A DNA stretch of 44,889 bases from Pseudomonadales bacterium (GTDB lineage Bacteria; Pseudomonadota; Gammaproteobacteria; Pseudomonadales; Azotimanducaceae): the NCBI GenBank assembly GCA_022825925.1, contig JAJDVW010000076.1:1-44889 (forward strand). Direction: 5' to 3'. Numbering within the stretch: the first letter of the stretch is position 1; each line of letters begins with the position of its first letter. The notes under the pieces are model-generated. The model saw only the letters and a list, made by a program, of their open reading frames with translations, had not been told where the DNA came from and did not search any database. This document shows positions 7,818 to 18,912 of this stretch, in pieces. The position numbers and the translations under genes are program-made.

Positions 7818-8755
7818 TGGCGTTTTGCTTGCCGGAATCGACGGTGCGCGCATGGGCGCGCGTCGCGGTCTGCGCCATCGCGGCGTTCGCTTACGGCCAG
7901 GCACCGGACGAAGGCGCCACGCCGCCACTCGACGGCCTGACCGCGGAGGAACTCGCGGCCGAGCCGCCGGCAGACTGGTCGGAGCCTGCTCCCGGATCGG
8001 CGAACATGCCCGTCAGCGCCGCCGAGGCGACCGACGTCCGGATCGAGGTGATAGGCGAGACCGGGTACCTGGACGAGCAGGGGCGGTACGTGGTCGATCT
8101 GCTCGAGAGAGATTACATCCAGCTCGCGCTCCTGCTCGAAACGGGAGCGGGCCGCCCGGTTCAGGGCGCGACGCCCACGCTCTCCATCGAGGGTACGAGC
8201 AGGTTGCTCAAGCCGGGCGAGGTTTCACAGCAGACCGCCACCGACGAGACGGGCTTCGTCGAGTTCGGCCTGATCGGCGGGGACATGAGTCTGGGCCGGG
8301 ACCGCGTCAGCATCGTGTTCGGCACGGCAAGCGCCGAGATTCTCGTCAACGTCATCAGCCTGCGCGCCGCGGGATTCGCGATGCCTCCGGCAGTGGAAGA
8401 CGGCCTGCCCTGGGAGGACCTGATGCGCGCCCGGGTCCAGTACCGTGACATGAAGCTCTTTGCCGACTTTCCCCCGGAGGTCGAGGACCTTGCCGGCGAG
8501 ACGGTCAAGGTGTGGGGCTTCATGATGCCGCTGGAGGCGGACCTCGAGCAGAGTTGGTTTCTCCTCGCGTCCAACCCGCCGAGCTGCTTCTTCCACGTAC
8601 CCGGAGGACCGGCAGGCACCGTGGAAGTGTTCGCCCGGGAAGGCATCGAGATGTCCTGGGACGCGGTGGTGCTCGAGGGGCGGTTCGAACCCCTGCAGGC
8701 GAGCGAGACCGGCGTGGTCTACCGGCTCCACGATGCTCGCGTGGTGACGCCCTGA
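7817..8755 (+). CDS. DUF3299 secreted protein, last gene of the metal operon
   Basis: A 312-residue exported protein. A signal peptide is visible (RVAVCAIAAFA, then YGQA near residues 17-28). The N-terminal half looks like a beta-sandwich (residues about 70-175), and the C-terminal part is a DUF3299 domain (VKVWGFMMPLEADLEQSWFL, then NPPSCFFHVPGGPAG). DUF3299 proteins accompany LolD/FtsX-type transporters in Zur-regulated operons of Pseudomonas and Vibrio; their biochemical job is not established. It overlaps the permease by three bases and ends six bases before the convergent M81 peptidase gene. No terminator is visible. Confidence 0.82.
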   Translation: MAFCLPESTVRAWARVAVCAIAAFAYGQAPDEGATPPLDGLTAEELAAEPPADWSEPAPGSANMPVSAAEATDVRIEVIGETGYLDEQGRYVVDLLERDYIQLALLLETGAGRPVQGATPTLSIEGTSRLLKPGEVSQQTATDETGFVEFGLIGGDMSLGRDRVSIVFGTASAEILVNVISLRAAGFAMPPAVEDGLPWEDLMRARVQYRDMKLFADFPPEVEDLAGETVKVWGFMMPLEADLEQSWFLLASNPPSCFFHVPGGPAGTVEVFAREGIEMSWDAVVLEGRFEPLQASETGVVYRLHDARVVTP

Positions 8756-8760
8756 GCGCG

Positions 8761-10230
8761 CTACCTCTCCGGCGCGTACCCCGCAGCGGGATCGACAGGC
8801 CATAGGGCGCCCGGGGCGCGCGCCCGCTCGAAGATCTCGACATGATGGGTGGTGAGCCCGGGCGGATCCGCCGTCACGATCGTCCCGGCGATGTCCTGGA
8901 AGCCGGCCCGAAAGTGGTTCGATGACTTGAGGGCCACGATCGGGTAGGCCGTCACGTCGATGCCCACCGCCAGGAACGGGCCGATGTCGAACGTCTGGCT
9001 GCGGTTCGACGCCACCACGATGTCGATCCCGTCCACCACCAGCCGCGCCATCGGCCCGAGGTTGAGCGACGCGCCCTTGACCATCGCGAGCATCTTCAGG
9101 CGGCCGTCGTGCAGGGCCTTGACGTAGGCCGTCAGTTCCAGGGGCGAGCCGTGCAGGTCGTCCGTCTTGCCGCCGAGACTGACATCGATGGTGCTGCCGA
9201 CCCCGGCGTCGTGGGCTTGCCGGGCCACTTCCGGGTCCACCAGGAACGCGAAACAGGCTTTCTCGAGCCGCGCATCGAGCATCGCGCGCAGGAGGTGGGT
9301 CCCGTCGCCGGGCGTGCCGCCACCACAGTTGTCCGACGTCTCGTTGATGACGACGGGGTGTTCGGTCGCCGCGCAGGCGCGCTCGACCGCTTCCTCCGCC
9401 GAAAGGCTCTCGGGCCGGAAGGCGTCCCGCCGGCGCCAGAGCGACTCCGCCGCGCGGCGCGCGACGGTCCGTGCCCGTTCGCGGTCCCCTCGAACGGTAA
9501 CCGCGACATGGCAACCGACATGCTCGATGTCGGTGTACGGAAAGCCGTGGAACCAGCTCACGTCGATCACGTCGTCCGGCGCCTCGGCCTCGAGCATCTC
9601 CTCCAGCATCGACTTGCCGACGCCGAGGAAGGTCGTCGTCGTCGGCAACAGCATCGGCACGGTCTCGATGTGCGTGACCGGGCGGAAGTTCTCCCGCAGC
9701 ATCGCGTCGATCAGCCGGATCGCCTCGTCGACGCGCTCGTGGAAGTCGACATGCGGGTAGTGATGACACGCGAAGACCCCGTCGAGGGCGTCGGCCATCG
9801 CCTGGGTCACGTTGCCGTGCAGGTCGAACACGGCGGTGATCGGGACCGCTTCCCCGACGAGCGCCCGCACCGCCGAGGCGAGATCGGCCTCGAGGTCCTG
9901 CAGGTGCTCGACCACGCCCGCTCCGTGCAGGTCGAGAAAGACGGCATCGACCGGATGCGCCGCGGCGATCCCGGCGAGGATCTCCTGCTTGAAGGACTCG
10001 TACGCGTCGGACCGGATCGTGCCGGACGGCTGGGCGTCGACGATCAGGACGGGCACCACCTCGAATCCCAGCCGCTCGCACGCGCGCATGGCGCCGCCGG
10101 CGGCGCTCTCGGCATCCCGCTCGCACAGGATCGCGGCGCCGCGGCGCTGGTGGAACGCGGAGGCCGGGGTCGTGTCCCGACAGTAGGTGTTCGTCTCGTG
10201 GCGTATTCCCGCGATCGCGACTCGGGTCAC
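8761..10230 (-). CDS. M81-family metallopeptidase (MlrC-like)
   Basis: A 489-residue protein of peptidase family M81/DUF1485, the family of microcystinase C (MlrC). It shows the family boxes AIAGIRHETNTY at the N-terminus, VDAVFLDLHGAGV, TAVFDLHGNVT with metal-binding Asp and His, and the central NCGGGTPGDGTHLL. MlrC hydrolyses linear peptides; most relatives have unknown substrates and are found with transporters. The start was set at the GTG at 10230 because a perfect AGGAGG stands 5 bases upstream; an upstream TTG at 10251 lies before that site and is unlikely. The gene stands alone on its strand. Confidence 0.85.
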   Translation of the reverse strand: MTRVAIAGIRHETNTYCRDTTPASAFHQRRGAAILCERDAESAAGGAMRACERLGFEVVPVLIVDAQPSGTIRSDAYESFKQEILAGIAAAHPVDAVFLDLHGAGVVEHLQDLEADLASAVRALVGEAVPITAVFDLHGNVTQAMADALDGVFACHHYPHVDFHERVDEAIRLIDAMLRENFRPVTHIETVPMLLPTTTTFLGVGKSMLEEMLEAEAPDDVIDVSWFHGFPYTDIEHVGCHVAVTVRGDRERARTVARRAAESLWRRRDAFRPESLSAEEAVERACAATEHPVVINETSDNCGGGTPGDGTHLLRAMLDARLEKACFAFLVDPEVARQAHDAGVGSTIDVSLGGKTDDLHGSPLELTAYVKALHDGRLKMLAMVKGASLNLGPMARLVVDGIDIVVASNRSQTFDIGPFLAVGIDVTAYPIVALKSSNHFRAGFQDIAGTIVTADPPGLTTHHVEIFERARAPGALWPVDPAAGYAPER

Positions 10231-10385
10231 TCGGTCCTCCTGCCCGGCCAAGGCTGCCGGATTAAATCAGGCTGGCGCGGAATGCACCACGCCGAAGCGA
10301 GGGTCCGGTCCACCGGGGACGTCTTCGAGCGCGTCCACAAGCGCATACTGCCTCCGGGTCATGAAGGGGTTCCAGGCGCTACGCC

Positions 10386-10679
10386 ATGAGCCAGTATCGC
10401 GAATTGCCCGGGGGCGATCTCATCGAGGCGGGCCTTGCAGACCTGCGTCAGGGGGAGTTCACCGCCGAGGCACTGCTCATCGCCATCGGCGCGCCCCGCC
10501 TCCGCGGCGCCGGGATGGCGCTCCCGGCGGCGGCGGACGAGCGGGAGCATCCTGAGATGGCGCTGTACGAGTATCTGTGCCGGGAGGGGGGAGACGCCTA
10601 TTCGCGGTACAACGCCTACATACGCCGGTTGGTCAGCTTCGAGCGGGCGCTGGACGCCACCCGCAAGCGTGGCGGGTGA
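10386..10679 (+). CDS. Hypothetical protein (97 aa)
   Basis: An ATG-started frame with protein-like composition: alternating acidic and aliphatic residues, and an aromatic-rich C-terminal helix (YEYLCREGGDAYSRYNAYIR). No membrane segment or signal is seen. No family is recognised. It is preceded by the M81 gene reading away from it, so it probably has its own promoter. It is followed by 170 bases without a recognised gene, containing a small hairpin. Confidence 0.5.
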   Translation: MSQYRELPGGDLIEAGLADLRQGEFTAEALLIAIGAPRLRGAGMALPAAADEREHPEMALYEYLCREGGDAYSRYNAYIRRLVSFERALDATRKRGG

Positions 10680-10808
10680 ATTCGGGACGGGCCACCGCAA
10701 GGGCGGCCCCGTTCACGGAACATCGGACGACGGGAGGGCAGCGACCGACGGCAGGTGTTCCATGGACGGTCAGTGTGGCTGGGCCGCGGGCGGAGCCGTC
10801 ACCGAGCG

Positions 10809-10825
10809 CGCGAACTGCGTTCGCG
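10809..10825 (-). terminator. Possible terminator hairpin behind the GST gene
   Basis: A perfect 7-bp stem with a 3-base loop (CGCGAAC-TGC-GTTCGCG) about 30 bases downstream of the stop of the minus-strand GST gene. No T-run follows, so function as an intrinsic terminator is uncertain. Confidence 0.3.
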
Positions 10826-10853
10826 TGCGCGGTGGCGGGCCGACCATGGGGCG

Positions 10854-11489
10854 CTACATGTTGGCTCTGGCGGCGTCTTCGCGGGATTGGGCGCGCTCGA
10901 AGCTCGGGCGCTGCTGGACGCGTTCCACGAGGTCCACGACGTTGGCGTAGTTCTGCACCTCGAAGCCGGCGGATGCCGCCGTCGTCATGAGCCAGCGCAG
11001 GTAGACGTCGACGATCGACCAGTCGGCGCCGTACCACCAGTCGTTGCCGTCGAGCCGCGCGTCGACCCGGGCGCAGACGCCGTGCAGGTAGTCGTGCCCC
11101 TTCGCCTGCACGCCGCTCGGATCGCCGTCCGTGAAGCGGATCGGCATCCGGATCTGGCGCACCATCGGATGTACGGTGGCGGAGCACCACACCAGGTCCG
11201 AGGCCTGCCGCGCACGCTCCGTGGGGCTCCCGACGTCCGGCAGCAGCTTCGCGTCCGGGGCGATGCCGTGGAGGAACATCAGGATCGAAGGGTTCTCCGT
11301 GAGGACCTCGTCGTCCACCGCCAGGGCGGGGACCTTGCCGTCCGGGTGCACGGCCAAGTATTCCGGGTGCTTCTGTTCACCCTTCCCGATGTTGATGAGC
11401 TGGTCGTCGTAATCGAGCCCCGCTTCCTCGAGCGCATTCATCGTCACGCCGGAGCAGGCGAACGGGCAGTGGTAGAGCTTCAGCTTCAT
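10854..11489 (-). CDS. Glutathione S-transferase family protein with N-terminal cysteine motif
   Basis: A 211-residue cytoplasmic GST. The thioredoxin-like N-domain begins KLYHCPFACSGVTM with Cys at residues 6-12, keeps the cis-proline motif KVPAL and the glutathione-binding TENPSI (in place of the usual ESxAI), and is followed by an all-helical C-domain (GNDWWYGADWSIVDVYLRWL). The cysteine at the active-site position is seen in beta- and omega-type GSTs and in reductive dehalogenases such as LinD and PcpC, where Cys attacks a glutathionyl-aromatic. The start at 11489 (MKLK) has GAGGGAA upstream. It is third in a minus-strand run after the dioxygenase and the fusion pseudogene, suggesting a shared transcript. 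Confidence 0.85.
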   Translation of the reverse strand: MKLKLYHCPFACSGVTMNALEEAGLDYDDQLINIGKGEQKHPEYLAVHPDGKVPALAVDDEVLTENPSILMFLHGIAPDAKLLPDVGSPTERARQASDLVWCSATVHPMVRQIRMPIRFTDGDPSGVQAKGHDYLHGVCARVDARLDGNDWWYGADWSIVDVYLRWLMTTAASAGFEVQNYANVVDLVERVQQRPSFERAQSREDAARANM

Positions 11490-11517
11490 GTCGGTTCCCT
11501 CTTCGTGAAGGGCCATT

Positions 11518-12106
11518 TCAACGGTTGCGCCGGAACATTTCCAGCAGGAAGCGGATGGTCGCGCCGATACCCGACATCTCCGGCACGTGCGGCGACGGCG
11601 GGTAGGCGCCCGGCCAGTCGAAGACGCCGGTCCGGAACGAGGGCCTCGCGAACGCGCGTTCCACGTAGGACCGCACCTTGCCGCGCGACGCGTCTTCCTC
11701 CCAGGCGCCGCCGATGCCGAGCCACTTCATCCGGAACAGGCTGACGGTCCACATCACGTCCGCCAGGGTGAACCGCTCGCCCAGGGCCCAGGGCCCGTCA
11801 CGCGAGGCGAGTTGCGCCTCGAGCTTGCCGACGCGGGCATCCATCTCCCGTCCGAGCAGCGTGTCCACCCAGATCACGGACACCGGATGGTCCTCCGGGA
11901 CCGCCTCCCGCCGCAGCGCGTCGATCACCCCGAGGCGGCGGAACAGATCCATGCTGCGCCCGTTGGTGATGTCCATCTTCGGGTGGCGGGTGGTCGTCGG
12001 GTTGCGCTCGACTCAGGATGGCGTCGATGCCGTGGTAGTCGAGCTCGAGGGCGAGCATCAGGCCGACGGGCCCGCCGCCGGCGATGAGTACCGGGGTCCG
12101 CTCCAT
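11518..12106 (-). pseudogene. Fusion pseudogene: flavin monooxygenase N-terminus joined to GST C-terminus
   Basis: From the ATG at 12106 the frame encodes the FAD-binding start of a PheA/TfdB-type monooxygenase (VLIAGGGPVGLMLALELDYHG). A one-base shift near 12010 moves to the next frame (VERNPTTTRHPKMDITNG, then FRRLGVIDALR). At about 11870 the sequence changes without a break into the helical domain of a GST (LGREMDARVGKLEAQLA, GERFTLADVMWTVSLFRMKW, ARPSFRTGVFDWPGAYPPSPH), which runs to the stop at 11518. The rest of the monooxygenase and the thioredoxin half of the GST are missing. A deletion between two adjacent genes explains this best. It lies between the dioxygenase (13 bases upstream) and the intact GST (28 bases downstream) of one operon. 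Confidence 0.88.
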
Positions 12107-12118
12107 GATCGCGAACCC

Positions 12119-13054
12119 TCAGCCCGGCGGCTGCATGCGCTCGCCCCACTGCACGCCGAGCAGGGACTGCACCGGCGACAGGCCAGGCGGCTGCGCGCTG
12201 TCGAACAGGTCGCCGTCGGTGAAGTGCTCCATGACGTTGCCGAACGGGTCGTGCCAGTAGTCGAACACCTGGCTGCCGAGGATGTGCTTGCCGATGCCCC
12301 AGTTGTGCGTGTAGCCGCCCGCCTCGAGGGCGTCGTGGCCGAGCATCAGGTCATCCCAGTCGTGCACCTCGAACGCGGCGTGCTGCATGCCCGTGCCCGG
12401 GGCCTGCAGGAGGAAGAGGGTGTGGTGGTCGACGGGCATGTCGCCGCGGTCGCAGCGCATGAAGGCGCCGATGACGTTGCTCTCGGGTCCCGCGTGGATG
12501 GCGTCGGAGGTCAGGAAGCCGAACCGCTCCTTGTACCACGCCTCGCTTTCGCGGAAGTCCTTGACGAACAGCACGCAGTGGCCGAGTCGCTTCACCTGCG
12601 AGGCGCGTGCCTCGAGGCGCACTGGCTCGCGCAGGCGTTGCCGGGCCGTACCCGTGTTGATGGGGGGGCGCTGTTGCGGTTCGCTCGACCCCGTGCGTTG
12701 CCAGCCCTGGATGGCCGTGACCTCGTTGCCGTTCGGATCCGTGAACCGTACGCGCCGCCCGCCGCCGGGGCGCGCGACCTCCTCGATCGGGGAGGCGCCC
12801 GGCATCCCCGCGAGGGCCTCGAGGTCTTCGGCGTTTTCGATCTCGAAACCCAAGCCCACGAAGCGGGGCTCGCCGGTCTCGGCGATGTGCTGGTACGGCG
12901 CGCCGTCGGTGCCGCGGCTGTAAAGCACCGCGCGGCGGTCCGCGTCGGTGTCCCGCGTCGAGGTCATGCCGAACCGGCCGAGGAACTCGGCCATCCGGTC
13001 GAGGTCGTCCACCGCGATGTGCACGTAGGCGATGTCGATGGCCTTTGCCGTCAT
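12119..13054 (-). CDS. Two-domain VOC protein, type I extradiol dioxygenase-like
   Basis: A 311-residue protein with two vicinal-oxygen-chelate domains (about 1-120 and 155-285). The C-terminal domain carries an intact candidate 2-His-1-carboxylate iron site: His159 in RLGHCVLFV, His225 in GMQHAAFEV and Glu276 in GNVMEHF, the same order as in BphC-type extradiol dioxygenases. Such enzymes open catechol-type rings next to the hydroxyls. A His pair (210-211) near the metal fits an active-site acid. Cytoplasmic. It is the first gene of a minus-strand run with the fusion pseudogene and GST, and is divergent from a transporter gene. The aromatic substrate cannot be told. Confidence 0.85.
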   Translation of the reverse strand: MTAKAIDIAYVHIAVDDLDRMAEFLGRFGMTSTRDTDADRRAVLYSRGTDGAPYQHIAETGEPRFVGLGFEIENAEDLEALAGMPGASPIEEVARPGGGRRVRFTDPNGNEVTAIQGWQRTGSSEPQQRPPINTGTARQRLREPVRLEARASQVKRLGHCVLFVKDFRESEAWYKERFGFLTSDAIHAGPESNVIGAFMRCDRGDMPVDHHTLFLLQAPGTGMQHAAFEVHDWDDLMLGHDALEAGGYTHNWGIGKHILGSQVFDYWHDPFGNVMEHFTDGDLFDSAQPPGLSPVQSLLGVQWGERMQPPG

Positions 13055-13071
13055 GGGCTACTCCTGGCGTC

Positions 13072-13105
13072 ACCGTTAAATTTGTCTGAAAGCATAATAT
13101 CTTGC
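13072..13105. promoter_or_regulatory. AT-rich divergent promoter region between dioxygenase and transporter genes
   Basis: An AT-rich island (GTTAAATTTGTCTG through AGCATAATATCTTGC) in very GC-rich DNA. It offers a -10-like TATTAT on the minus strand for the dioxygenase run and ATAATAT on the plus strand for the transporter run. No clear -35 box pair was found, so exact promoters are not assigned. Confidence 0.4.
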
Positions 13106-13157
13106 CCGGGCCTTGGACGGCGCTTTTCCGCGGGAGACGCCGGTGTCCTGGCGGCAC

Positions 13158-13176
13158 GGGACGGGAAGCCCGTCCC
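13158..13176 (+). promoter_or_regulatory. Hairpin just before the transporter start
   Basis: A perfect 8-bp stem (GGGACGGG-AAG-CCCGTCCC) ending 13 bases before the ATG at 13190. In mRNA it would sit at or beside the ribosome site and could limit translation. The same 8-base arms occur in the hairpin at 39680-39708. Confidence 0.4.
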
Positions 13177-13189
13177 ATACAATGCCGGC

Positions 13190-14650
13190 ATGAGCGAGCA
13201 GGTCTCCCAACGCCGCCGCAAGCTCTCGCGCCCGGCGAAGCTCGCGTTCGCGTCCGGCTCCCTGGAAGAGGCGATGGTCGGCGCCGCGGGCATCGCGACG
13301 ATGCTCTACTACAACCAGGTGCTCGGCGTCTCGCCGGCGCTCTGCGGCACGGCGTTCCTGATCGCGAGCATCGTCGACGCAGTGTCGGACCCCATGATCG
13401 GCGCACTCTCGGACAGCGTGCGCACGCGCTGGGGCCGGCGCCATCCGTTCATGTTCCTGGCGGCGCTGCCGTTGGGCATCAGCTTCTACTGTCTCTACCA
13501 GCCGCCGATGCTGTCCGAGTTCGGCCTCTTCGTCTGGTTCACCGCCTTCTTCGTGCTGCTGCGCATCGCGAAGACCTTCTACACCGTCCCGCACGCCGCC
13601 CTCGGCGCGGAGTTGACGGACGACTACGACGAGCGCACCTCGATCTTCGCCTGGAACTGGGTGGTCATGAACATCGGCAGCATCGCGCTGACCGCGTTCG
13701 TGCTCATGGTGATCTTCCCGACCACCGACGAGTACGACAACGGCCTGCTGAACCCCGGGCGTTACCAGTGGCTCGCCGTGTTCGGCGGGGTGTTCGTCAC
13801 GGCGATGGTCCTGATCTGCACGCTGACCACGGCCAACCAGATCCCGCACCTGCACCAGCAGCTCGAGGCCTTGCCGGACGAGGCGCGCGAGCGGATGCGC
13901 CGCTTCTTCCGCGACCTGATGGAGAACCTGGGCGGGCTCTTCCGCAACCGGTCCTACGTCTCCATGTTCGCCTGCTGGCTCGTGCTGTCGATCACGGGCG
14001 GCATCAAGGGGGTGGTGGTCACCTACGCCTTCATCTATGCCTTCGAGTTCACGTCCGAGGAGATCACCCTGCAGCAGGTGGTGCGGGTGCCCGGCGCCTT
14101 CCTCGGCATCCTGCTCTGCGCCTGGCTCACCCGCCTGATCGACAAGAAGTACAGCGTGATCGCGCTCTGCTACAGCGCCGGGTTCCTGGTCGGCCTGCCG
14201 TTCTGCCTGCGGCTTGTCGGCTGGCTCCCAGAGAACGGCACGCTGGCCCTGCTCGTCGCCTTCTTCAGCATCTGGGTGATCGGCTACATCCCGTTCCAGT
14301 CCGTCTCGATCGTCATCGACTCGTGTCTCTCCGACATCGCGGACGAGCACGAACTCGCGACGGGCCACCGCGCCGAGGGCATGATCTTCGCGATGCGCAC
14401 GTTCGGCGCGAAGATGACCCAAGGCTTCGGCGGGCTGTTCGCGGGCTTCGGCCTCGCCATCATCGGGTTCCCGGACCGGGCCGACGTGGCAACGCTCGAC
14501 CCCGGGGTCGTCGACGGCCTGCTCTTCATGATCGGGCCGCTTTACTGGATCATCGTGGGCGGCGGCCTCGGGCTCGCGTTCCTGTACAACATAGACCGGG
14601 AGCGGCATGCGCAGATACTGCGGGGCCTCGAGGCGCGGCGGGCCGCGTGA
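13190..14650 (+). CDS. GPH/MFS-type sugar-cation symporter family transporter
   Basis: A 486-residue inner-membrane protein with twelve predicted helices. The N-terminal part (SGSLEEAMVGAAGIATMLYYNQVLG) and the loop after helix 2 (DAVSDPMIGALSDSVRTRWGRRHPFMF) are hallmarks of the glycoside-pentoside-hexuronide symporter family, where the Asp residues bind the cation and sugar. Environmental relatives often sit beside hydrolases and degrade unusual compounds. It starts a plus-strand run with GST (20 bases on), haloalkane dehalogenase and monooxygenase, so it may import their substrate. A paralogue of the same length lies at 35518-36978, also beside a dehalogenase. The long open frame upstream of 13190 is a shadow. 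Confidence 0.9.
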   Translation: MSEQVSQRRRKLSRPAKLAFASGSLEEAMVGAAGIATMLYYNQVLGVSPALCGTAFLIASIVDAVSDPMIGALSDSVRTRWGRRHPFMFLAALPLGISFYCLYQPPMLSEFGLFVWFTAFFVLLRIAKTFYTVPHAALGAELTDDYDERTSIFAWNWVVMNIGSIALTAFVLMVIFPTTDEYDNGLLNPGRYQWLAVFGGVFVTAMVLICTLTTANQIPHLHQQLEALPDEARERMRRFFRDLMENLGGLFRNRSYVSMFACWLVLSITGGIKGVVVTYAFIYAFEFTSEEITLQQVVRVPGAFLGILLCAWLTRLIDKKYSVIALCYSAGFLVGLPFCLRLVGWLPENGTLALLVAFFSIWVIGYIPFQSVSIVIDSCLSDIADEHELATGHRAEGMIFAMRTFGAKMTQGFGGLFAGFGLAIIGFPDRADVATLDPGVVDGLLFMIGPLYWIIVGGGLGLAFLYNIDRERHAQILRGLEARRAA

Positions 14651-14670
14651 AGAGAGGGGCGAGAGGATCC

Positions 14671-18230
<3,560 letters not shown>

Positions 18231-18244
18231 CGGACGGAACCGGG

Positions 18245-18568
18245 TCAGGCCAGGCCCAGAAAGACCGCGATCGCCCGATTGAGCCTGACGACATCGGGCG
18301 CGGACAAGCGACCGACGCGTTCGCCGAGCCGCGTCTTCGGAACCGTGGTGATCTTGTCCACCATGAGTCGCAAGGTCGTTCGCAAACCGTTCTGGCCGTC
18401 CGGCTTGGTGGCCAAGCGGAACAAGGGCGCATCCGTCGCGTCCGTCGTGAACGCGCAGACGGTCACCGACGAAGTCGCGTCAAACCGGTCGTCCTGAACG
18501 ATCACCGCCGGCCTGGGTTTGCCGACGTAGCCGCCACCGGACAACGTCCAGACCTCGCCGCGCTTCAT
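18245..18568 (-). CDS. mazF: PemK/MazF-type endoribonuclease toxin
   Basis: A 107-residue toxin with the MazF fold: the start MKRGEVWTLSGG, PRPAVIVQDD, the VTVCAFTTDATDAPLFR strand, and the C-terminal LMVDKITTVPKTRLGERVGRL. These contain the usual active-site Arg and the Thr/Ser of the RNA-binding pocket. MazF toxins cut mRNA or tRNA at short motifs in the cytoplasm. The ATG at 18568 starts directly at MKRGEVW. It follows the antitoxin by 16 bases on the same strand. Confidence 0.88.
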   Translation of the reverse strand: MKRGEVWTLSGGGYVGKPRPAVIVQDDRFDATSSVTVCAFTTDATDAPLFRLATKPDGQNGLRTTLRLMVDKITTVPKTRLGERVGRLSAPDVVRLNRAIAVFLGLA

Positions 18569-18584
18569 CTCTGGGCATGCCAGG

Positions 18585-18827
18585 TCATCCCGGGTCATCC
18601 CGCAAATCGTCCGATACGGCGTCGACGAAGGCCTGGTCCCGATCGGCTTCCGGGCTCCGTGCGACTGCCAGCGACTGGAGATGCGCTTCGGCGCGAAAAG
18701 CCGGCGACCGCGTGTCCGGCACCCAGATCTGAATCGGCCGCATGCCGGCGGCACGCATACGGACCCGGTAGCTCCGCACCCGTTCGCGGACTTCGTGGGG
18801 ACCCGACGACGGGTCCTTGCTCGCCAT
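18585..18827 (-). CDS. Antitoxin of the MazE-like DUF3018 family
   Basis: An 80-residue protein with the DUF3018 pattern: RERVRSYRVRMRAAGMRPIQIWVPD, then DTRSPAFRAEAHLQS and DQAFVDAVSDD. Its N-terminal part should bind DNA and the C-terminus should block the toxin groove. It is followed at 16 bases by the MazF-type toxin. A promoter and a 12-bp palindrome lie upstream and probably serve autoregulation. Confidence 0.82.
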   Translation of the reverse strand: MASKDPSSGPHEVRERVRSYRVRMRAAGMRPIQIWVPDTRSPAFRAEAHLQSLAVARSPEADRDQAFVDAVSDDLRDDPG

Positions 18828-18855
18828 CTCTGCCCTGCTCCGCCCCGGTACCCGT

Positions 18856-18894
18856 GTTACATGTAACGTAGCGGGGCCGGCCGATCATTGTCAA
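18856..18894 (-). promoter_or_regulatory. Promoter and operator of the MazEF-like pair
   Basis: On the minus strand a perfect -35 box TTGACA (18894-18889) is followed after 18 bases by a -10-like TACGTT (18870-18865). The perfect 12-bp palindrome GTTACATGTAAC (18856-18867) overlaps the -10 box, about 29 bases upstream of the antitoxin ATG. This placement fits repression by the antitoxin complex. Binding itself is inferred. Confidence 0.6.
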
Positions 18895-18912
18895 ACTCCG
18901 CCCCCAAACCGG

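Noticed and set aside
10267..10362. 31-codon minus-strand frame between the M81 gene and the 97-residue gene
   Set aside because: Too short, no ribosome site and no recognised family.
11678..13189. Open frame upstream of the first GPH transporter
   Set aside because: It is antisense to the dioxygenase and the fusion pseudogene and has no family motif. The transporter N-terminus fits the ATG at 13190.
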